A stretch of DNA of 64,000 nucleotides from Desulfonatronum thiodismutans (GCF_000717475.1 NZ_JPIK01000028.1:1-64000), one strand, 5' to 3'. Shown: positions 43,347 through 52,959, counted from the stretch's first letter. The notes: generated by a model from the sequence alone, not told the origin. Program-made: numbers and translations.

Positions 43347-45863
43347 TCACCGCACGCCTTTTTGCTTCAGAAACGGGCCGTAGCGTTTGTCCACGCCCAT
43401 GATGTGCCCGGTCAGCCACTGCTTGAGAAAACGCATGATCTCCATGGACACCGTGGCCTTGCCCGATGAAACGACTCGTTCCCATTCCACGACCTTGTTC
43501 ACGAAGGCCTTGTGCGCGGCGATGTGCTCCTCGGTTTCGGAATAGCCGTGTTTTTTGAACAGCTTCTCCTCATGGGCGAAGTGAGAAGCGGTATATTCGC
43601 GCAGCCGCTCAAAAATTTTTAATAAAGCCTCCCTGGACTTGCCTTGCTTCATCGCCGCGTGCAGCTCGTTGATCATCCCCACCAGGGTTTTGTGCTGATC
43701 GTCGATCCCGGGGATGTCCACGGACAGGTCGTCGGACCACCGGAACAAAGCGTCGGAATCGCCGGACGCGACCATGTCCACGCTGCCGCCCCCGGTAATG
43801 GCCTGGGTGACGGTGTCCAGTTCCTCCACCTGGCTGGCGATTTCCACCAGGGCACGGGCCGAGCGGTCCATGCCCTCGGAGGTTTCCGAAGCGATTCGGG
43901 TTACGTCGGTCACGGCCCGGTTGATCTCCTCGCTGGTGGCGGACTGTTCCTCCGCCGCCGTGGCGATGGACGTGACCATGCTCGTGGTTTCTTCCACGAG
44001 GTCGAGAATTTCGCGCATCAATCCGCCGGCCTTTGTCGCGGCCTCGGTGCTGGCCACGATATCCTCGGTAGTGGTCTCCAGGGACTGGATGTTTTCGTGG
44101 GTATGGGCCTGGATGGCGTCCACGGCGTTGCGGACCTCCACCGTGGCGCTCATGGTCTTTTCCGCCAGCTTGCGCACCTCGTCGGCCACCACGGCGAACC
44201 CGCGTCCGGCATCCCCGGCCCGTGCCGCCTCGATGGCCGCGTTCAAGGCCAGTAGATTGGTCTGGTCCGCGATGTCCGAAATCACGGTCATGATCTTGCC
44301 GATGCCCCCCACCTGGACCCCAAGCCGGCCCATGGTTTCCTTGAGCGTAAAGATTCGTTCCCGGATATGCTCGAAGGACTCCACGGTGCGCAATACTTCC
44401 TTGGCCCCGGTGTCGGCCTTTTCCTGGGAGTTGTCGGCATGCTCGGCGGCCATGGAGGCATTTCTGGCCACTTCCAGCACGGTGGCGTTCATCTCTTCCA
44501 TAGCCGTGGATATCTCGGTCATCCGATCATGCTGGACCGCGACCCCCTGGTTCACGGCGTCCACCTGATCGGAGAGTTCGTTGATCCCGGCGAACACCCG
44601 CTCCGAAACGTTTCTGGCCTTGCCCGCGGTCTCGGTCATCCGGTCCATGAGCGAGGACACCTTGTGTTCCTGCCTTCTGGCCTGTTCCATGCCTTCCTGA
44701 GCGGACGCGGCTTCCAGCTCGGCCCGTTCGCCCTTGCGCAGCGCATCTTCGTTGAGGGTGCGCAGGTTGGCGACCATGCGCGTCAGGGCTTCCTTGAGTT
44801 CCAGCAGTTCATATTGAAATTGCCCGCCAAGGCCGGCCTCCCAGTTGCCCTGGGCCACCTCGCCGGCAAAAGCGCTGATGGACCGCAGCGGAACCAGCAC
44901 GTGCCGACGCAGGGTGACGAACATCATCACGGCCAGGGCCACGAATCCCAAGGCCGCCAGGATGATCAGCAACAACGCCGCCCGCATGGCCTCGTCGATT
45001 CTGTTCTGGATGATATGTTCGTGCATGGCTACCACGTTCAGCCCGGTGACCCGTCCCGAAACGTCGCGCAGCGGTACGCCCACGGCAAACCGCCCATTGC
45101 CTCGGAAGAAAGGTATTTCCTGGAAGCGCCCCAGGTCCAGAGCGGAAATAGCCGCGACGACGTCGTCGGCAAACCAGGCGTCGTTGGCCAGCCAGTAGTC
45201 CCCGACCCGACGATTGGTCCGCAGTTGGGGCGCATCGCCCACGGCGGCCTGATTGATCAACAGCAGATAGTCTACGTTCTCGGCTTGGTAGTCTCGGGAG
45301 ACGCTGCCCACGCCCTGCAGAAACTGCACATAGCCGACAATCCGGTCACCCTGGCGCACCGGGGCCGAGCCGCGAATGAACACGCCGTCGCCGTCGGAAA
45401 CGAATTCCGCCAAGGCCTTGCCCCGGTTCCGGACCTCGGTCAGCAACCGGCGTACCGGCTCGGAAATGTCGCCATGCTGGTCCGGTTTCCAGCTCCGGTA
45501 CAACGTAGAAAAATCCGAGTTGAAAACCTGGACACGGATGCCTCCAAAATTGGATTGATCGGCAAAGATCCGCAAAACATCCTGAAATTCAGCCTGAAGC
45601 ATGGCCCGATTGCCGGTTCTGACCATGTCGCCCAGCCTGGAGGACAACGTCAGGGAAAGTGCGTTGGTCAGGCCTACGTCGACCTTGTTGGCCAGACGCT
45701 CGTTCAACGTCGCGACCATCATGTCGTGGGCTTCCTGTTCGACCCGCTGGGTGATCAGCGAGCGCTGGTGGCCGTAAATCAGAAAGCACCCCATCAGCAC
45801 GAGCAGGAGCATTCCGCCGACCCGCGCCAGAATACTGGTATTCAAGGACTGAAACGCAACCAT
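43347..45863 (-). CDS. Methyl-accepting chemotaxis protein with C-terminal hemerythrin domain (DcrH-like)
   Basis: This chemoreceptor has membrane segments near residues 12-32 and about 290-315 enclosing a periplasmic Cache-like sensor, then HAMP and the signalling helix bundle with its conserved hairpin (DQTNLLALNAAIEAARAGDAG). The last ~120 residues are a bacteriohemerythrin: DDQHKTLVGMINELH, SHFAHEEKLFKKHGY, EEHIAAHKAF and LTGHIMGVDKRYG supply the His/Glu/Asp ligands of a di-iron site. DcrH of Desulfovibrio vulgaris has this arrangement and binds oxygen, so oxygen sensing is the likely role. The ATG at 45863 has GGAGGGG upstream. Confidence 0.93.
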   Translation of the reverse strand: MVAFQSLNTSILARVGGMLLLVLMGCFLIYGHQRSLITQRVEQEAHDMMVATLNERLANKVDVGLTNALSLTLSSRLGDMVRTGNRAMLQAEFQDVLRIFADQSNFGGIRVQVFNSDFSTLYRSWKPDQHGDISEPVRRLLTEVRNRGKALAEFVSDGDGVFIRGSAPVRQGDRIVGYVQFLQGVGSVSRDYQAENVDYLLLINQAAVGDAPQLRTNRRVGDYWLANDAWFADDVVAAISALDLGRFQEIPFFRGNGRFAVGVPLRDVSGRVTGLNVVAMHEHIIQNRIDEAMRAALLLIILAALGFVALAVMMFVTLRRHVLVPLRSISAFAGEVAQGNWEAGLGGQFQYELLELKEALTRMVANLRTLNEDALRKGERAELEAASAQEGMEQARRQEHKVSSLMDRMTETAGKARNVSERVFAGINELSDQVDAVNQGVAVQHDRMTEISTAMEEMNATVLEVARNASMAAEHADNSQEKADTGAKEVLRTVESFEHIRERIFTLKETMGRLGVQVGGIGKIMTVISDIADQTNLLALNAAIEAARAGDAGRGFAVVADEVRKLAEKTMSATVEVRNAVDAIQAHTHENIQSLETTTEDIVASTEAATKAGGLMREILDLVEETTSMVTSIATAAEEQSATSEEINRAVTDVTRIASETSEGMDRSARALVEIASQVEELDTVTQAITGGGSVDMVASGDSDALFRWSDDLSVDIPGIDDQHKTLVGMINELHAAMKQGKSREALLKIFERLREYTASHFAHEEKLFKKHGYSETEEHIAAHKAFVNKVVEWERVVSSGKATVSMEIMRFLKQWLTGHIMGVDKRYGPFLKQKGVR

Positions 45864-45932
45864 CGACCCCCTCCGGATTCTTTCAAAATATTGTTACTCT
45901 TCAGCACAACCAGGGTAGAGTTTCACTCCGAT

Positions 45933-46013
45933 ACTGGATTCCCGCCTTCACGAGAATGACTGATGAAAGCAAGTCGTGCATCTTCCGTCATACCGGTAAA
46001 GCCGATATCCAGG
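45933..46013. repeat. Interspersed palindromic repeat, copy 2
   Basis: This is a degenerate relative of 38659-38752: ACTGGATTCCCGCCTTCACG, GAATGAC, a short middle, then CCGTCATACCGGTAAAGCCG and TATCCAGG. It lies between the two chemoreceptor genes. Confidence 0.55.
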
Positions 46014-46063
46014 TCTTCTATCTGCTCCGCTGAGAAGTTACAAACTCCATTTCAGGAACCACG

Positions 46064-46087
46064 AAAAAGGGCGGCTCATTGCCGCCC
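46064..46087 (-). terminator. Rho-independent terminator after the second chemoreceptor gene
   Basis: GGGCGGC and GCCGCCC form a 7-base stem with a 5-base loop. Read leftward it follows the stop at 46113 and ends in five T. Confidence 0.8.
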
Positions 46088-46112
46088 CGTCGGTAATCCA
46101 AAAGTCAACTGA

Positions 46113-48149
46113 TCAGCCCTGCTTCATCCGTTGCACCAACTCCTGTAACTCCACGGCCTGCTTGGCCAGTTCGGAGATGGCCTGGGCCGACTGGTTCATG
46201 ACCTCGCTGGTTTCCGAGGAGATCCGGTTGATGTCCTCCACTCCGCGGTTGATCTCCTCGCTAGTGGCGGATTGCTGTTCCGCGGCCGTGGCAATGGACC
46301 GGACCTGGTCCGCGGCTTGTTCGGACAGGGCCAGGATCTCCCGGAGTGCGTCCCCGGACTGGTTGGCCAGCTCGGTGGCGTCGCCAATGGCGGCCACGGA
46401 CTGGTCCATGCCCCGGATATTGGCCTGTGTGCCTTGTTGAATGGCGGAAATGGCCTCGCCCACTTCCTTGGTGGCGTTCATGGTCTTTTCGGCCAGCTTG
46501 CGCACTTCGTCGGCCACCACGGCGAACCCCCGGCCCGCGTCTCCGGCCCGGGCCGCCTCGATGGCCGCGTTCAGGGCCAACAGGTTGGTCTGGTCCGCGA
46601 TGTCCTCGATCACTGTCATGATCTTGCCGATCTGTTCGGCCTGGCGACCGAGCTGATCCAGGTTATTCTTCATATCCTGAGCCTGGGCCTGCACCGTGTT
46701 GATGGCCTTGACCGAGTCGCTGACCACTTTCGCGCCGTCCACGGCCTTGGTCCGGGCCATGTCCGACGCTTCGGCGGCCTGGGAAGCGTTCTTGGCCACT
46801 TCCAAGACCGTGGCGTTCATCTCCTCCATGGCCGTGGCCGTCTCGCCGGTCCGGTTCGTCTGCTCCTCCGCCCCCCGGCTGGCCTCTTCCACCTGGGCCG
46901 AGAGTTCTTCCGAGGCCGAAGTCATGCGTTCCACCACGCCTTCGATGTTGGTCGCGGCCTGGAGCATGCCGTCGCGTTTGGCGGTTTCGGCCTGGGCTCG
47001 GGCCTCCTCGGCTTCCTGGGTGGCGACCTGGGCTTTCTCGGTTTCCTGGCGGGCCAGTTCGGATTGGTGCTCGGCCTCCTTCATTTTCTCGATCAGGGAC
47101 TGCACCATGCTTTGAATACTCAGATTCAAGCGCCCGATCTCGTCTTTCTGGTCAATGCCGGACCTGGCCTGCAAGTCGCCTTTGGCCACGGCATCGGCGT
47201 ATGTCATCAGGCGACTTACCGGTCCGGTGATGCTGCGGCTGACCAGTAGGGCGATGATGATGCCCAAGCCAAAGAACACCAGGGAAGCGATGGCGATGGC
47301 CCAGCGCAACTGATACACGGGAGCCAGCACTTCATCCTGGATGGCTCCAACGCCAAGGGACCATTCCGTGCCGGGAATGGGCGCGAATCCGAAAAAACCG
47401 TCCCTACCCATGAAAGAGTATGCGTCAAATCCCGTCTCGCCACGCACCATTCTCTGCATCATGGCTGCCAATCGGACGAATTGAGCATCCGTTTCTGCCT
47501 CTTCAATGAAGTTGCGCTGATCAAGCACGAACTGCCTGTTGTCGTGGGCGATCAAGCCCCCTCTCTCGTCAATGATGTAGGAATACCCCGACGCCCCGTA
47601 ACCTATTTCGTCCGTGATCTCGCTGAGCAACGTGGCGTCCAGGCGGGCCATGAGCACGGCCTGGACTTGGCTTCGGTCATTCAAAATGGGCGTGGCCAGG
47701 ATCAGCACCGGCTGGTTGGTCACCCGGCTGATGATCACGTTGGAAAAGGAGGTTTGTCCAGACATGGCCCTGCTAAAATACTCCCTGTTCGCCAAGTCCG
47801 CCGTTGTTCCGTCCGGATAGCGGGCTTGGCCGTTCGGGGAGATGATCCCCATACCCAAATAGTTCAATCTCCGCGTCTCTTCCTCCATGATCAGCCGCTG
47901 TTGCGCCCAATCCATGGACTGGATCCCCGCCCTGCTGGCAACCCCTTCCAGAGCCACCATGTGATAATCCAGTTGACTCCTGACGAGCTTGGCTCCTTCC
48001 CCGGCCATCAACGGAATATTTTCCTCCACTTGACCGAGCACGGCACGGGAAGATCGATCATAGGCGATGAAGCCCAGTCCGCCACAGACCAAGATAAGCA
48101 AGACTAAAAAACCGCCGATCAGCTTGACCCCGATAGGTAGATTCCTCAC
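46113..48149 (-). CDS. Methyl-accepting chemotaxis protein
   Basis: This transmembrane chemoreceptor has a first membrane segment at about residues 9-30 (VKLIGGFLVLLILVCGGLG), then a periplasmic Cache-type ligand domain (about 35-275, including RYPDGTTADLANREYFSRAM and GYGASGYSYIIDERGGLIAH), a second membrane segment near 285-310, HAMP, a coiled coil and the signalling tip (DQTNLLALNAAIEAARAGDAG). Its Cache ligand is unknown. The start is a GTG at 48149 with GGAGGAG upstream. It lies 37 bases after cheW on the same strand, so the two form a transcription unit ending at the terminator near 46075. Confidence 0.92.
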   Translation of the reverse strand: MRNLPIGVKLIGGFLVLLILVCGGLGFIAYDRSSRAVLGQVEENIPLMAGEGAKLVRSQLDYHMVALEGVASRAGIQSMDWAQQRLIMEEETRRLNYLGMGIISPNGQARYPDGTTADLANREYFSRAMSGQTSFSNVIISRVTNQPVLILATPILNDRSQVQAVLMARLDATLLSEITDEIGYGASGYSYIIDERGGLIAHDNRQFVLDQRNFIEEAETDAQFVRLAAMMQRMVRGETGFDAYSFMGRDGFFGFAPIPGTEWSLGVGAIQDEVLAPVYQLRWAIAIASLVFFGLGIIIALLVSRSITGPVSRLMTYADAVAKGDLQARSGIDQKDEIGRLNLSIQSMVQSLIEKMKEAEHQSELARQETEKAQVATQEAEEARAQAETAKRDGMLQAATNIEGVVERMTSASEELSAQVEEASRGAEEQTNRTGETATAMEEMNATVLEVAKNASQAAEASDMARTKAVDGAKVVSDSVKAINTVQAQAQDMKNNLDQLGRQAEQIGKIMTVIEDIADQTNLLALNAAIEAARAGDAGRGFAVVADEVRKLAEKTMNATKEVGEAISAIQQGTQANIRGMDQSVAAIGDATELANQSGDALREILALSEQAADQVRSIATAAEQQSATSEEINRGVEDINRISSETSEVMNQSAQAISELAKQAVELQELVQRMKQG

Positions 48150-48186
48150 CTCTCTCCTCCTTCATATTATTGACTGACTTTGTGTA

Positions 48187-48666
48187 CTAAATGTTCGTCA
48201 ACATGCTTTGTTCGCCCTTGCTCAACAGACTGTCCATATCCAGCAGGATCAACAGCCGATCCGCAAGCTTTCCAACACCTCGGATATATTCGGATTCGAT
48301 CCCGGAAATGATCGCCGGCGGCGGTTCCACCGTATTGGCTGGGATGCGTAGGACTTCGGAAACCGAGTCCACCACGAAACCGATGATCACCGCATTGATT
48401 TCAAGGACGATGATCCGGGTGTTTTTGTCATGGTCCTGGGAGGCCATGCCGAAACGTTTACGCAGGTCGATGATCGGGATGACCTTGCCGCGCAGGTTGA
48501 TCACGCCCTCCACGAAATCCGGGGCCTTGGGCACACGGGTGATGCCCATCATCCGGATAATCTCCTGAACCTTGAGGATCTCCACGCCGAATTCCTCGTC
48601 GCCGATATTGAACGTTACCAACTGCAGTAATTCGTTGCCGGCATTATGGATCGTCGTTTCCCGCAT
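48187..48666 (-). CDS. cheW: Chemotaxis coupling protein CheW
   Basis: CheW links chemoreceptors to the CheA kinase. The 159-residue protein has the CheW fold motifs LLQLVTFNIGDEEFGVEILK, FVEGVINLRGKVIPIIDLRK and LRIPANTVEPPPAIISG. The ATG at 48666 follows GGGGAG closely; the longer open frame upstream to 49233 runs through the promoter and into the neighbouring gene and is not real. It is co-transcribed with the receptor downstream. No cheA is in the window. Confidence 0.93.
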   Translation of the reverse strand: MRETTIHNAGNELLQLVTFNIGDEEFGVEILKVQEIIRMMGITRVPKAPDFVEGVINLRGKVIPIIDLRKRFGMASQDHDKNTRIIVLEINAVIIGFVVDSVSEVLRIPANTVEPPPAIISGIESEYIRGVGKLADRLLILLDMDSLLSKGEQSMLTNI

Positions 48667-48753
48667 TCCGTCTCCCCATTTTTGGTCGGCCAAGGGCAAG
48701 TTAATGGATTGTGGCAAAAATTGTCTGCTTATCACATGTGAAAAACGAGTACA

Positions 48754-48788
48754 GATCGAATTATATCCAATTTCGATCAATTTATTAA
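48754..48788 (-). promoter_or_regulatory. cheW promoter with overlapping inverted repeat
   Basis: On the minus strand TATAAT (48760-48765) has TTAATA 17 bases upstream (48783-48788). GATCGAA (48754-48760) and TTCGATC (48772-48778) form a perfect 7-base inverted repeat over the -10 box and spacer, a good position for a repressor. The start of cheW is about 90 bases downstream. Confidence 0.5.
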
Positions 48789-48815
48789 AATTGCTGAAGC
48801 TCCGGGCCTCGACCA

Positions 48816-50084
48816 TCAAGCCGCTTCCATGAAATGTTTCGCCCAACTCGTGGCCTTGTTTTGAGCTTTCGCGACGGAGTCTCGTTCGATACCCAATCTG
48901 TCCAGGATCATCTCGGCCTGAGACCAGCTTCCGCTTTCCGAGGCAAGCGCAAGATCCAGCCAGGTTTGCAGTTCCGGGTCGTCGCCCAGCAGTGCCCGCG
49001 CCAGACGAGGTTCCAGGGACAGCTTGCCGATGATGTCCGGCATGGGTTGGGAAAGCAGGGCGTCCAGGGATGAGAAGAGACCGAAGAGAAACATGGAGTC
49101 CGGCGGCAACGCGGTGGAGGATTGCGCCTGGCTCAACATCTCCAGGAATCTGGCCCGCTGGAGACAGAAAGAGAGCAGTTCCCTGGAATGGAGGGCGGGG
49201 TTCATGTCCGCCAGGATAAGCACGCGCAGCCAAAGCGCGATTCTCCGTTGTCCCAGCATGTTCGCGGCTTGCGTTATGGCCCTGACCTGATAGGGCAGGC
49301 CGATTCCGGGCGAGTTGATGTAGCGCAGCAGGCGATAACTCAGCGAGACGTCGGCCTGGATGATCTTCGTGATCTGCGTCATATCCAGGTCAGGAGCGCC
49401 AAGCGCTTGCAGCAGGTTGAGCCGGGAAGTCTGGCTGGAAGAAAGATTTTTCCCGGCAACGATCTGCGGACGACTGAAAAAATACCCTTGAAAAAGGGTG
49501 AAGCCCAAATCCCGGCACCGATGGAAAACTTCCAGGTTCTCCACTTTTTCGGCGAGCAGCGTACACCGATGCCTGAGCAGCCCGCCCACGACCACGTCCA
49601 AATTCCCGGGCTCAACCCCGAGAACATCCACCTTGACGATGTCCGCCAACTCCAACAGGGGCTCGAAGCCCGGCCCGCCGACAAAGTCGTCCAGGGCCAG
49701 GGTGTATCCTTCGTCCTTGAGTTGACGACAGATTTCCAGAACTTCCGGATTTGGCCGCACAGTTTCGAGAATTTCCACCACGGCCGTTTCCGCGGGCAAG
49801 GCCCGGGGCATGCCCTGGAGGAGCAGGTTCTCGGGGTAGTTGATGAGCACCTTCTGCCTCGGAGTCAGCCACTCCGCGGCCAGACTGAAGCCGTTCACCA
49901 TCACCTGGGCCGTGGCCACGTCGAGATCCCCGATTTCGGCCGTGCAGCTCCGGGCGCTTTGCCGGAACAACAGCTCATAGCCCCAGACCCGCATTTCCGG
50001 GTCGAACACCGGCTGGCGGGCCACGTACATGTCTTCCGTCGCGCTGCCGGGGACCGCATCCTGCTCATGAAGGGTAAGAGACAT
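48816..50084 (-). CDS. EAL-HDOD domain signalling protein
   Basis: The N-terminal half is a YuxH-like EAL domain (MYVARQPVFDPEMRVWGYELLFRQ), which lacks much of the catalytic signature (ALDDFVGGPGFEPLL) and is probably not an active c-di-GMP phosphodiesterase. The C-terminal half is an HDOD domain (about 205-400: IQADVSLSYRLLRYINSPG, ALWLRVLILADMNP). Such proteins are regulatory, often near chemotaxis genes as here. The ATG at 50084 is chosen because family members begin close to the VARQPVFD motif. It follows the XRE-kinase gene by 68 bases on the same strand and may share its transcript. Confidence 0.88.
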   Translation of the reverse strand: MSLTLHEQDAVPGSATEDMYVARQPVFDPEMRVWGYELLFRQSARSCTAEIGDLDVATAQVMVNGFSLAAEWLTPRQKVLINYPENLLLQGMPRALPAETAVVEILETVRPNPEVLEICRQLKDEGYTLALDDFVGGPGFEPLLELADIVKVDVLGVEPGNLDVVVGGLLRHRCTLLAEKVENLEVFHRCRDLGFTLFQGYFFSRPQIVAGKNLSSSQTSRLNLLQALGAPDLDMTQITKIIQADVSLSYRLLRYINSPGIGLPYQVRAITQAANMLGQRRIALWLRVLILADMNPALHSRELLSFCLQRARFLEMLSQAQSSTALPPDSMFLFGLFSSLDALLSQPMPDIIGKLSLEPRLARALLGDDPELQTWLDLALASESGSWSQAEMILDRLGIERDSVAKAQNKATSWAKHFMEAA

Positions 50085-50152
50085 TCTGATCAAGTCCTTT
50101 CGTAGGGGGGTGATGTTTGCGAATCCAAACGTTTCAGGTCCTCTGGGAAAAA

Positions 50153-52777
50153 TCACGCATCGTCCCTGTCCGGCAAACCCAGCGGAAGGGCGATGTGGAT
50201 CGTGGTCCCGCCGCCGGGTGTTTCGTCCACGGAAATTACCCCCTTCATCAGATTCACCAGACGCTTGACAATGGCCAGCCCCAACCCCGCGCCCTCATAA
50301 GGCCGGGCCAGAGAACCATCCGCCTGGGTGAAGGGTTTGAAAAGTACGCTCAACTTTTCCACGGGAATACCGATGCCGGTATCGGCGACTGAAAAAAGGA
50401 CGCGACACGCTCCCAGCCTTGGTGAAGGCAACCGGGTCAGGCCAATCCGGACGCCTCCTTTGTCCGTGAATTTCAGCGCGTTGCCCGTCAACTGGAAGAG
50501 GATTTGGCGGATTCGCATCGGATCACCCAGGAGAAAGGAAGGAGTCGACGGGTCAACGACGCATTCCAGGGCAAGCCTTTTTTCCTGGGCCGCGGGGCCA
50601 AACAAATCGGTCAAGAACGCGCACAGTTCCGAAGGTGAAAAGACCTCCTCGCTGACTGTCTCGGCCTCCATTTCGAGCCTGGACAGATCAAGCAGATCGG
50701 TGAGCAGCCGGTTCAGCCGGTCGGAGGACTTGAGCGCCATTGAGAGAAGGCGTTGTTGCTGTTCGTCCAGATGCGTGGACTTCAAAACTTGCATCATGCC
50801 GATGATCCCGTTCAGCGGGGTGCGCAGTTCGTGGCTCATGTTGCCCAGAAATTCGGACTTGGCCCTGCTCAGGGCTTCAGCCGCCTCCTTGGCTTGGATC
50901 AGCTCCTTTTCCTTCCCGTGTTCAACACTGACGTCGCGCATCACGCCTTGGATCATATTTTCGCCGATAAGCTTGGCGCGGACCTGAGCGAAAAATTCCG
51001 AGCCGTCTTTGCGCAGGCAACGGTGAACCGCGGTGGTGGTCTTGTGAAGCAGGATTTCCTGAAACAGCATGGTGACATGACGCACTTCCTCGGGATGAAC
51101 GAGCTGCGTGGGATGCAAGCGTCGCAATTCATCAAGGGTGTAACCGAATATGTCCAGGACGGCTTGGTTGGCTTCCAGAATATGACCTTCCAGGTCATGC
51201 AGGAAAATGCCCTCCGAAGAGTTGTCGAACAAGGCACGGAAACGCTCCTCTCTTTGCTGGAGCAGAGCGTCTTCCAGAAGTTTCCTCTCGGTCACGTCAC
51301 GGGCCAAGCCGTGGATGCGCGTCACACGACCTGACAGAGGGTCAGGGAGCGGGGATGCGATGGCTTGCAGCCAGCGGACATCACCATCTTTGCGGAGGAT
51401 GCGGAATTCGACCAGGGACTTTTCACCAGCCAGTAGCTGTTCCACCCCCCGCGAGACGATGGGCATATCCTCGGGGTAAACCAGCCTCGACACTCCGCCA
51501 GAGGCTTCCAGGTCCAAAGCCGTATAGCCGGTGACACGCTCATGAGAATCGGAGGCCCACTCGATGGTCAGACGGCGCTCCTGATCGACGTGCAGGGAGA
51601 AGGCATAGTCCGACGCCTCGGAGACCAGTCGGTAACGTTCCTCGCTCGTTCGCAGCGCCTCCTCCATCCGCTTGTGCTTGCTGATGTCCATGGCCATGCC
51701 GATGAGTACGGGGGAGCCCGACGCATCCCTGAGCAACCTGGCCTGATCGCGCAGCCAGCGCCACGTTCCATCCTTGGCCTGTATCCGATATTCCAGGTCG
51801 ATGGGATGTCCCTGCATGGCGGACTCAATGGCCGCGTCGGCCTTGGCGGCGTCTTCGGGGTGGATGGAGCGGTTCCAAAGCATGGGGTCGCTCATCAGTT
51901 CCCCCGCGGTGTAGCCGAAGATGTGCTGCGTATGCGGCGACCAGACCTCGGTTCCCCCGACACCTGGAACAAAGGAATACAGGATTGCCGGGGCCGCCTG
52001 GACGAGGCGATCAATCTGCTCGTCCTTCAACTCCAGTTCCCGCTGGGCCGCCTTGCGCAACGCTCGGGCGTTTCCGGCCTCTTCCGCGGCCTGGCGCAGG
52101 TCGTGGTCCCGCTCCCAAACCGCGACCTCAAGCCGGTTCAGGTCGCGGAGCAACAGGTCGCGATAACGTACCCAGTCGGTGACGTCCTGAATGATCAGTC
52201 GAGCCCGGTCCATGCCGTGACACCCGTCCGCGATCTGCTCGGCATGGATCAGAAGCCGCCGCTCGGTTCCATTCTCGTTGATCACCACGCAGGAGAACGG
52301 ATGTGGTCGGCCATGTTCGAGAACCTTGGTCAAAAACGCCTTGAAACGCTGGACGTACTCCGGCGCGAGGCACTTCAGGAATACTTCGCGCAGTGTTGTT
52401 TTACGGCCCGGAAAGCCGAGTAAGCGGCGCAAGGTCTCGGACCACGTTTCCCGTCCCGTCCCGAAGTTGAAGTCCCATGTGCCGATCCCGGCGACAAGCT
52501 GAACTTCGGCCCGGCCCATGGACAAGGCTGTCGACCCGTCCTCCGTGTCGATCTCCATGGCACCTGATCCGTTTTCCGGCGACAGAAAAAAGTTGGCCAC
52601 CTCCGTCCCCAGGGCTTCCGCCGCCTTGACCAACAGATCAACGGAGGGATATCCGCGGCCTCTCTCGATCAACCCGACGTGCTGCGCCGTCACGCCCAGA
52701 CGCATGGCCAGTTGCTCTCGATTCATGTTGTTCAGCAGACGAAAGAACCTCAGTCGCTCCCCGACCACGCGTTCCAT
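50153..52777 (-). CDS. Histidine kinase with N-terminal XRE helix-turn-helix and multiple PAS domains
   Basis: Residues 1-70 are an XRE-type helix-turn-helix (REQLAMRLGVTAQHVGLIER, then YPSVDLLVKAAEAL). Several PAS/PAC repeats follow from about 80 to 620 (for example WSPHTQHIFGYTAGELMSDP and ILEANQAVLDIFGYTLDEL). Then come HisKA with SEFLGNMSHELRTPLNGIIG and an ATPase domain (QLTGNALKFTDKGG, DTGIGIPVEKL, YEGAGLGLAIVKRL). There is no membrane segment or receiver. A DNA-binding domain directly on a sensor kinase is unusual; it may bind DNA itself or use the domain for dimerisation. The promoter region to the right (52778-53021) is AT-rich. Confidence 0.9.
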   Translation of the reverse strand: MERVVGERLRFFRLLNNMNREQLAMRLGVTAQHVGLIERGRGYPSVDLLVKAAEALGTEVANFFLSPENGSGAMEIDTEDGSTALSMGRAEVQLVAGIGTWDFNFGTGRETWSETLRRLLGFPGRKTTLREVFLKCLAPEYVQRFKAFLTKVLEHGRPHPFSCVVINENGTERRLLIHAEQIADGCHGMDRARLIIQDVTDWVRYRDLLLRDLNRLEVAVWERDHDLRQAAEEAGNARALRKAAQRELELKDEQIDRLVQAAPAILYSFVPGVGGTEVWSPHTQHIFGYTAGELMSDPMLWNRSIHPEDAAKADAAIESAMQGHPIDLEYRIQAKDGTWRWLRDQARLLRDASGSPVLIGMAMDISKHKRMEEALRTSEERYRLVSEASDYAFSLHVDQERRLTIEWASDSHERVTGYTALDLEASGGVSRLVYPEDMPIVSRGVEQLLAGEKSLVEFRILRKDGDVRWLQAIASPLPDPLSGRVTRIHGLARDVTERKLLEDALLQQREERFRALFDNSSEGIFLHDLEGHILEANQAVLDIFGYTLDELRRLHPTQLVHPEEVRHVTMLFQEILLHKTTTAVHRCLRKDGSEFFAQVRAKLIGENMIQGVMRDVSVEHGKEKELIQAKEAAEALSRAKSEFLGNMSHELRTPLNGIIGMMQVLKSTHLDEQQQRLLSMALKSSDRLNRLLTDLLDLSRLEMEAETVSEEVFSPSELCAFLTDLFGPAAQEKRLALECVVDPSTPSFLLGDPMRIRQILFQLTGNALKFTDKGGVRIGLTRLPSPRLGACRVLFSVADTGIGIPVEKLSVLFKPFTQADGSLARPYEGAGLGLAIVKRLVNLMKGVISVDETPGGGTTIHIALPLGLPDRDDA

Positions 52778-52937
52778 GGTGTCTCTCTCGTTTTTTATAC
52801 GAAAAGTTCCTGTGCTATGCTAAAAATGAAGCCCGGAGCAAGAAAATCAGAAATTTTTTCAACGATACTATTTGCAAGCAAACTCCATAAAATTAACTTT
52901 ATCTGATATATTCTGAATTTTTCAGCGTGATGCTCGC

Positions 52938-52959
52938 AAAAAAAGCCGCAAAAGCGGCT
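52938..52959 (-). terminator. Rho-independent terminator after the HD-GYP regulator gene
   Basis: AGCCGC and GCGGCT form a stem with an AAAA loop. Read leftward a run of seven T follows, about 65 bases after the stop of the operon's last gene at 53022. Confidence 0.8.

Noticed and set aside
48667..49233. Long N-terminal extension of the CheW frame
   Set aside because: It crosses the cheW promoter and the EAL-HDOD gene; the ATG at 48666 has a strong ribosome site and matches the CheW N-terminus.
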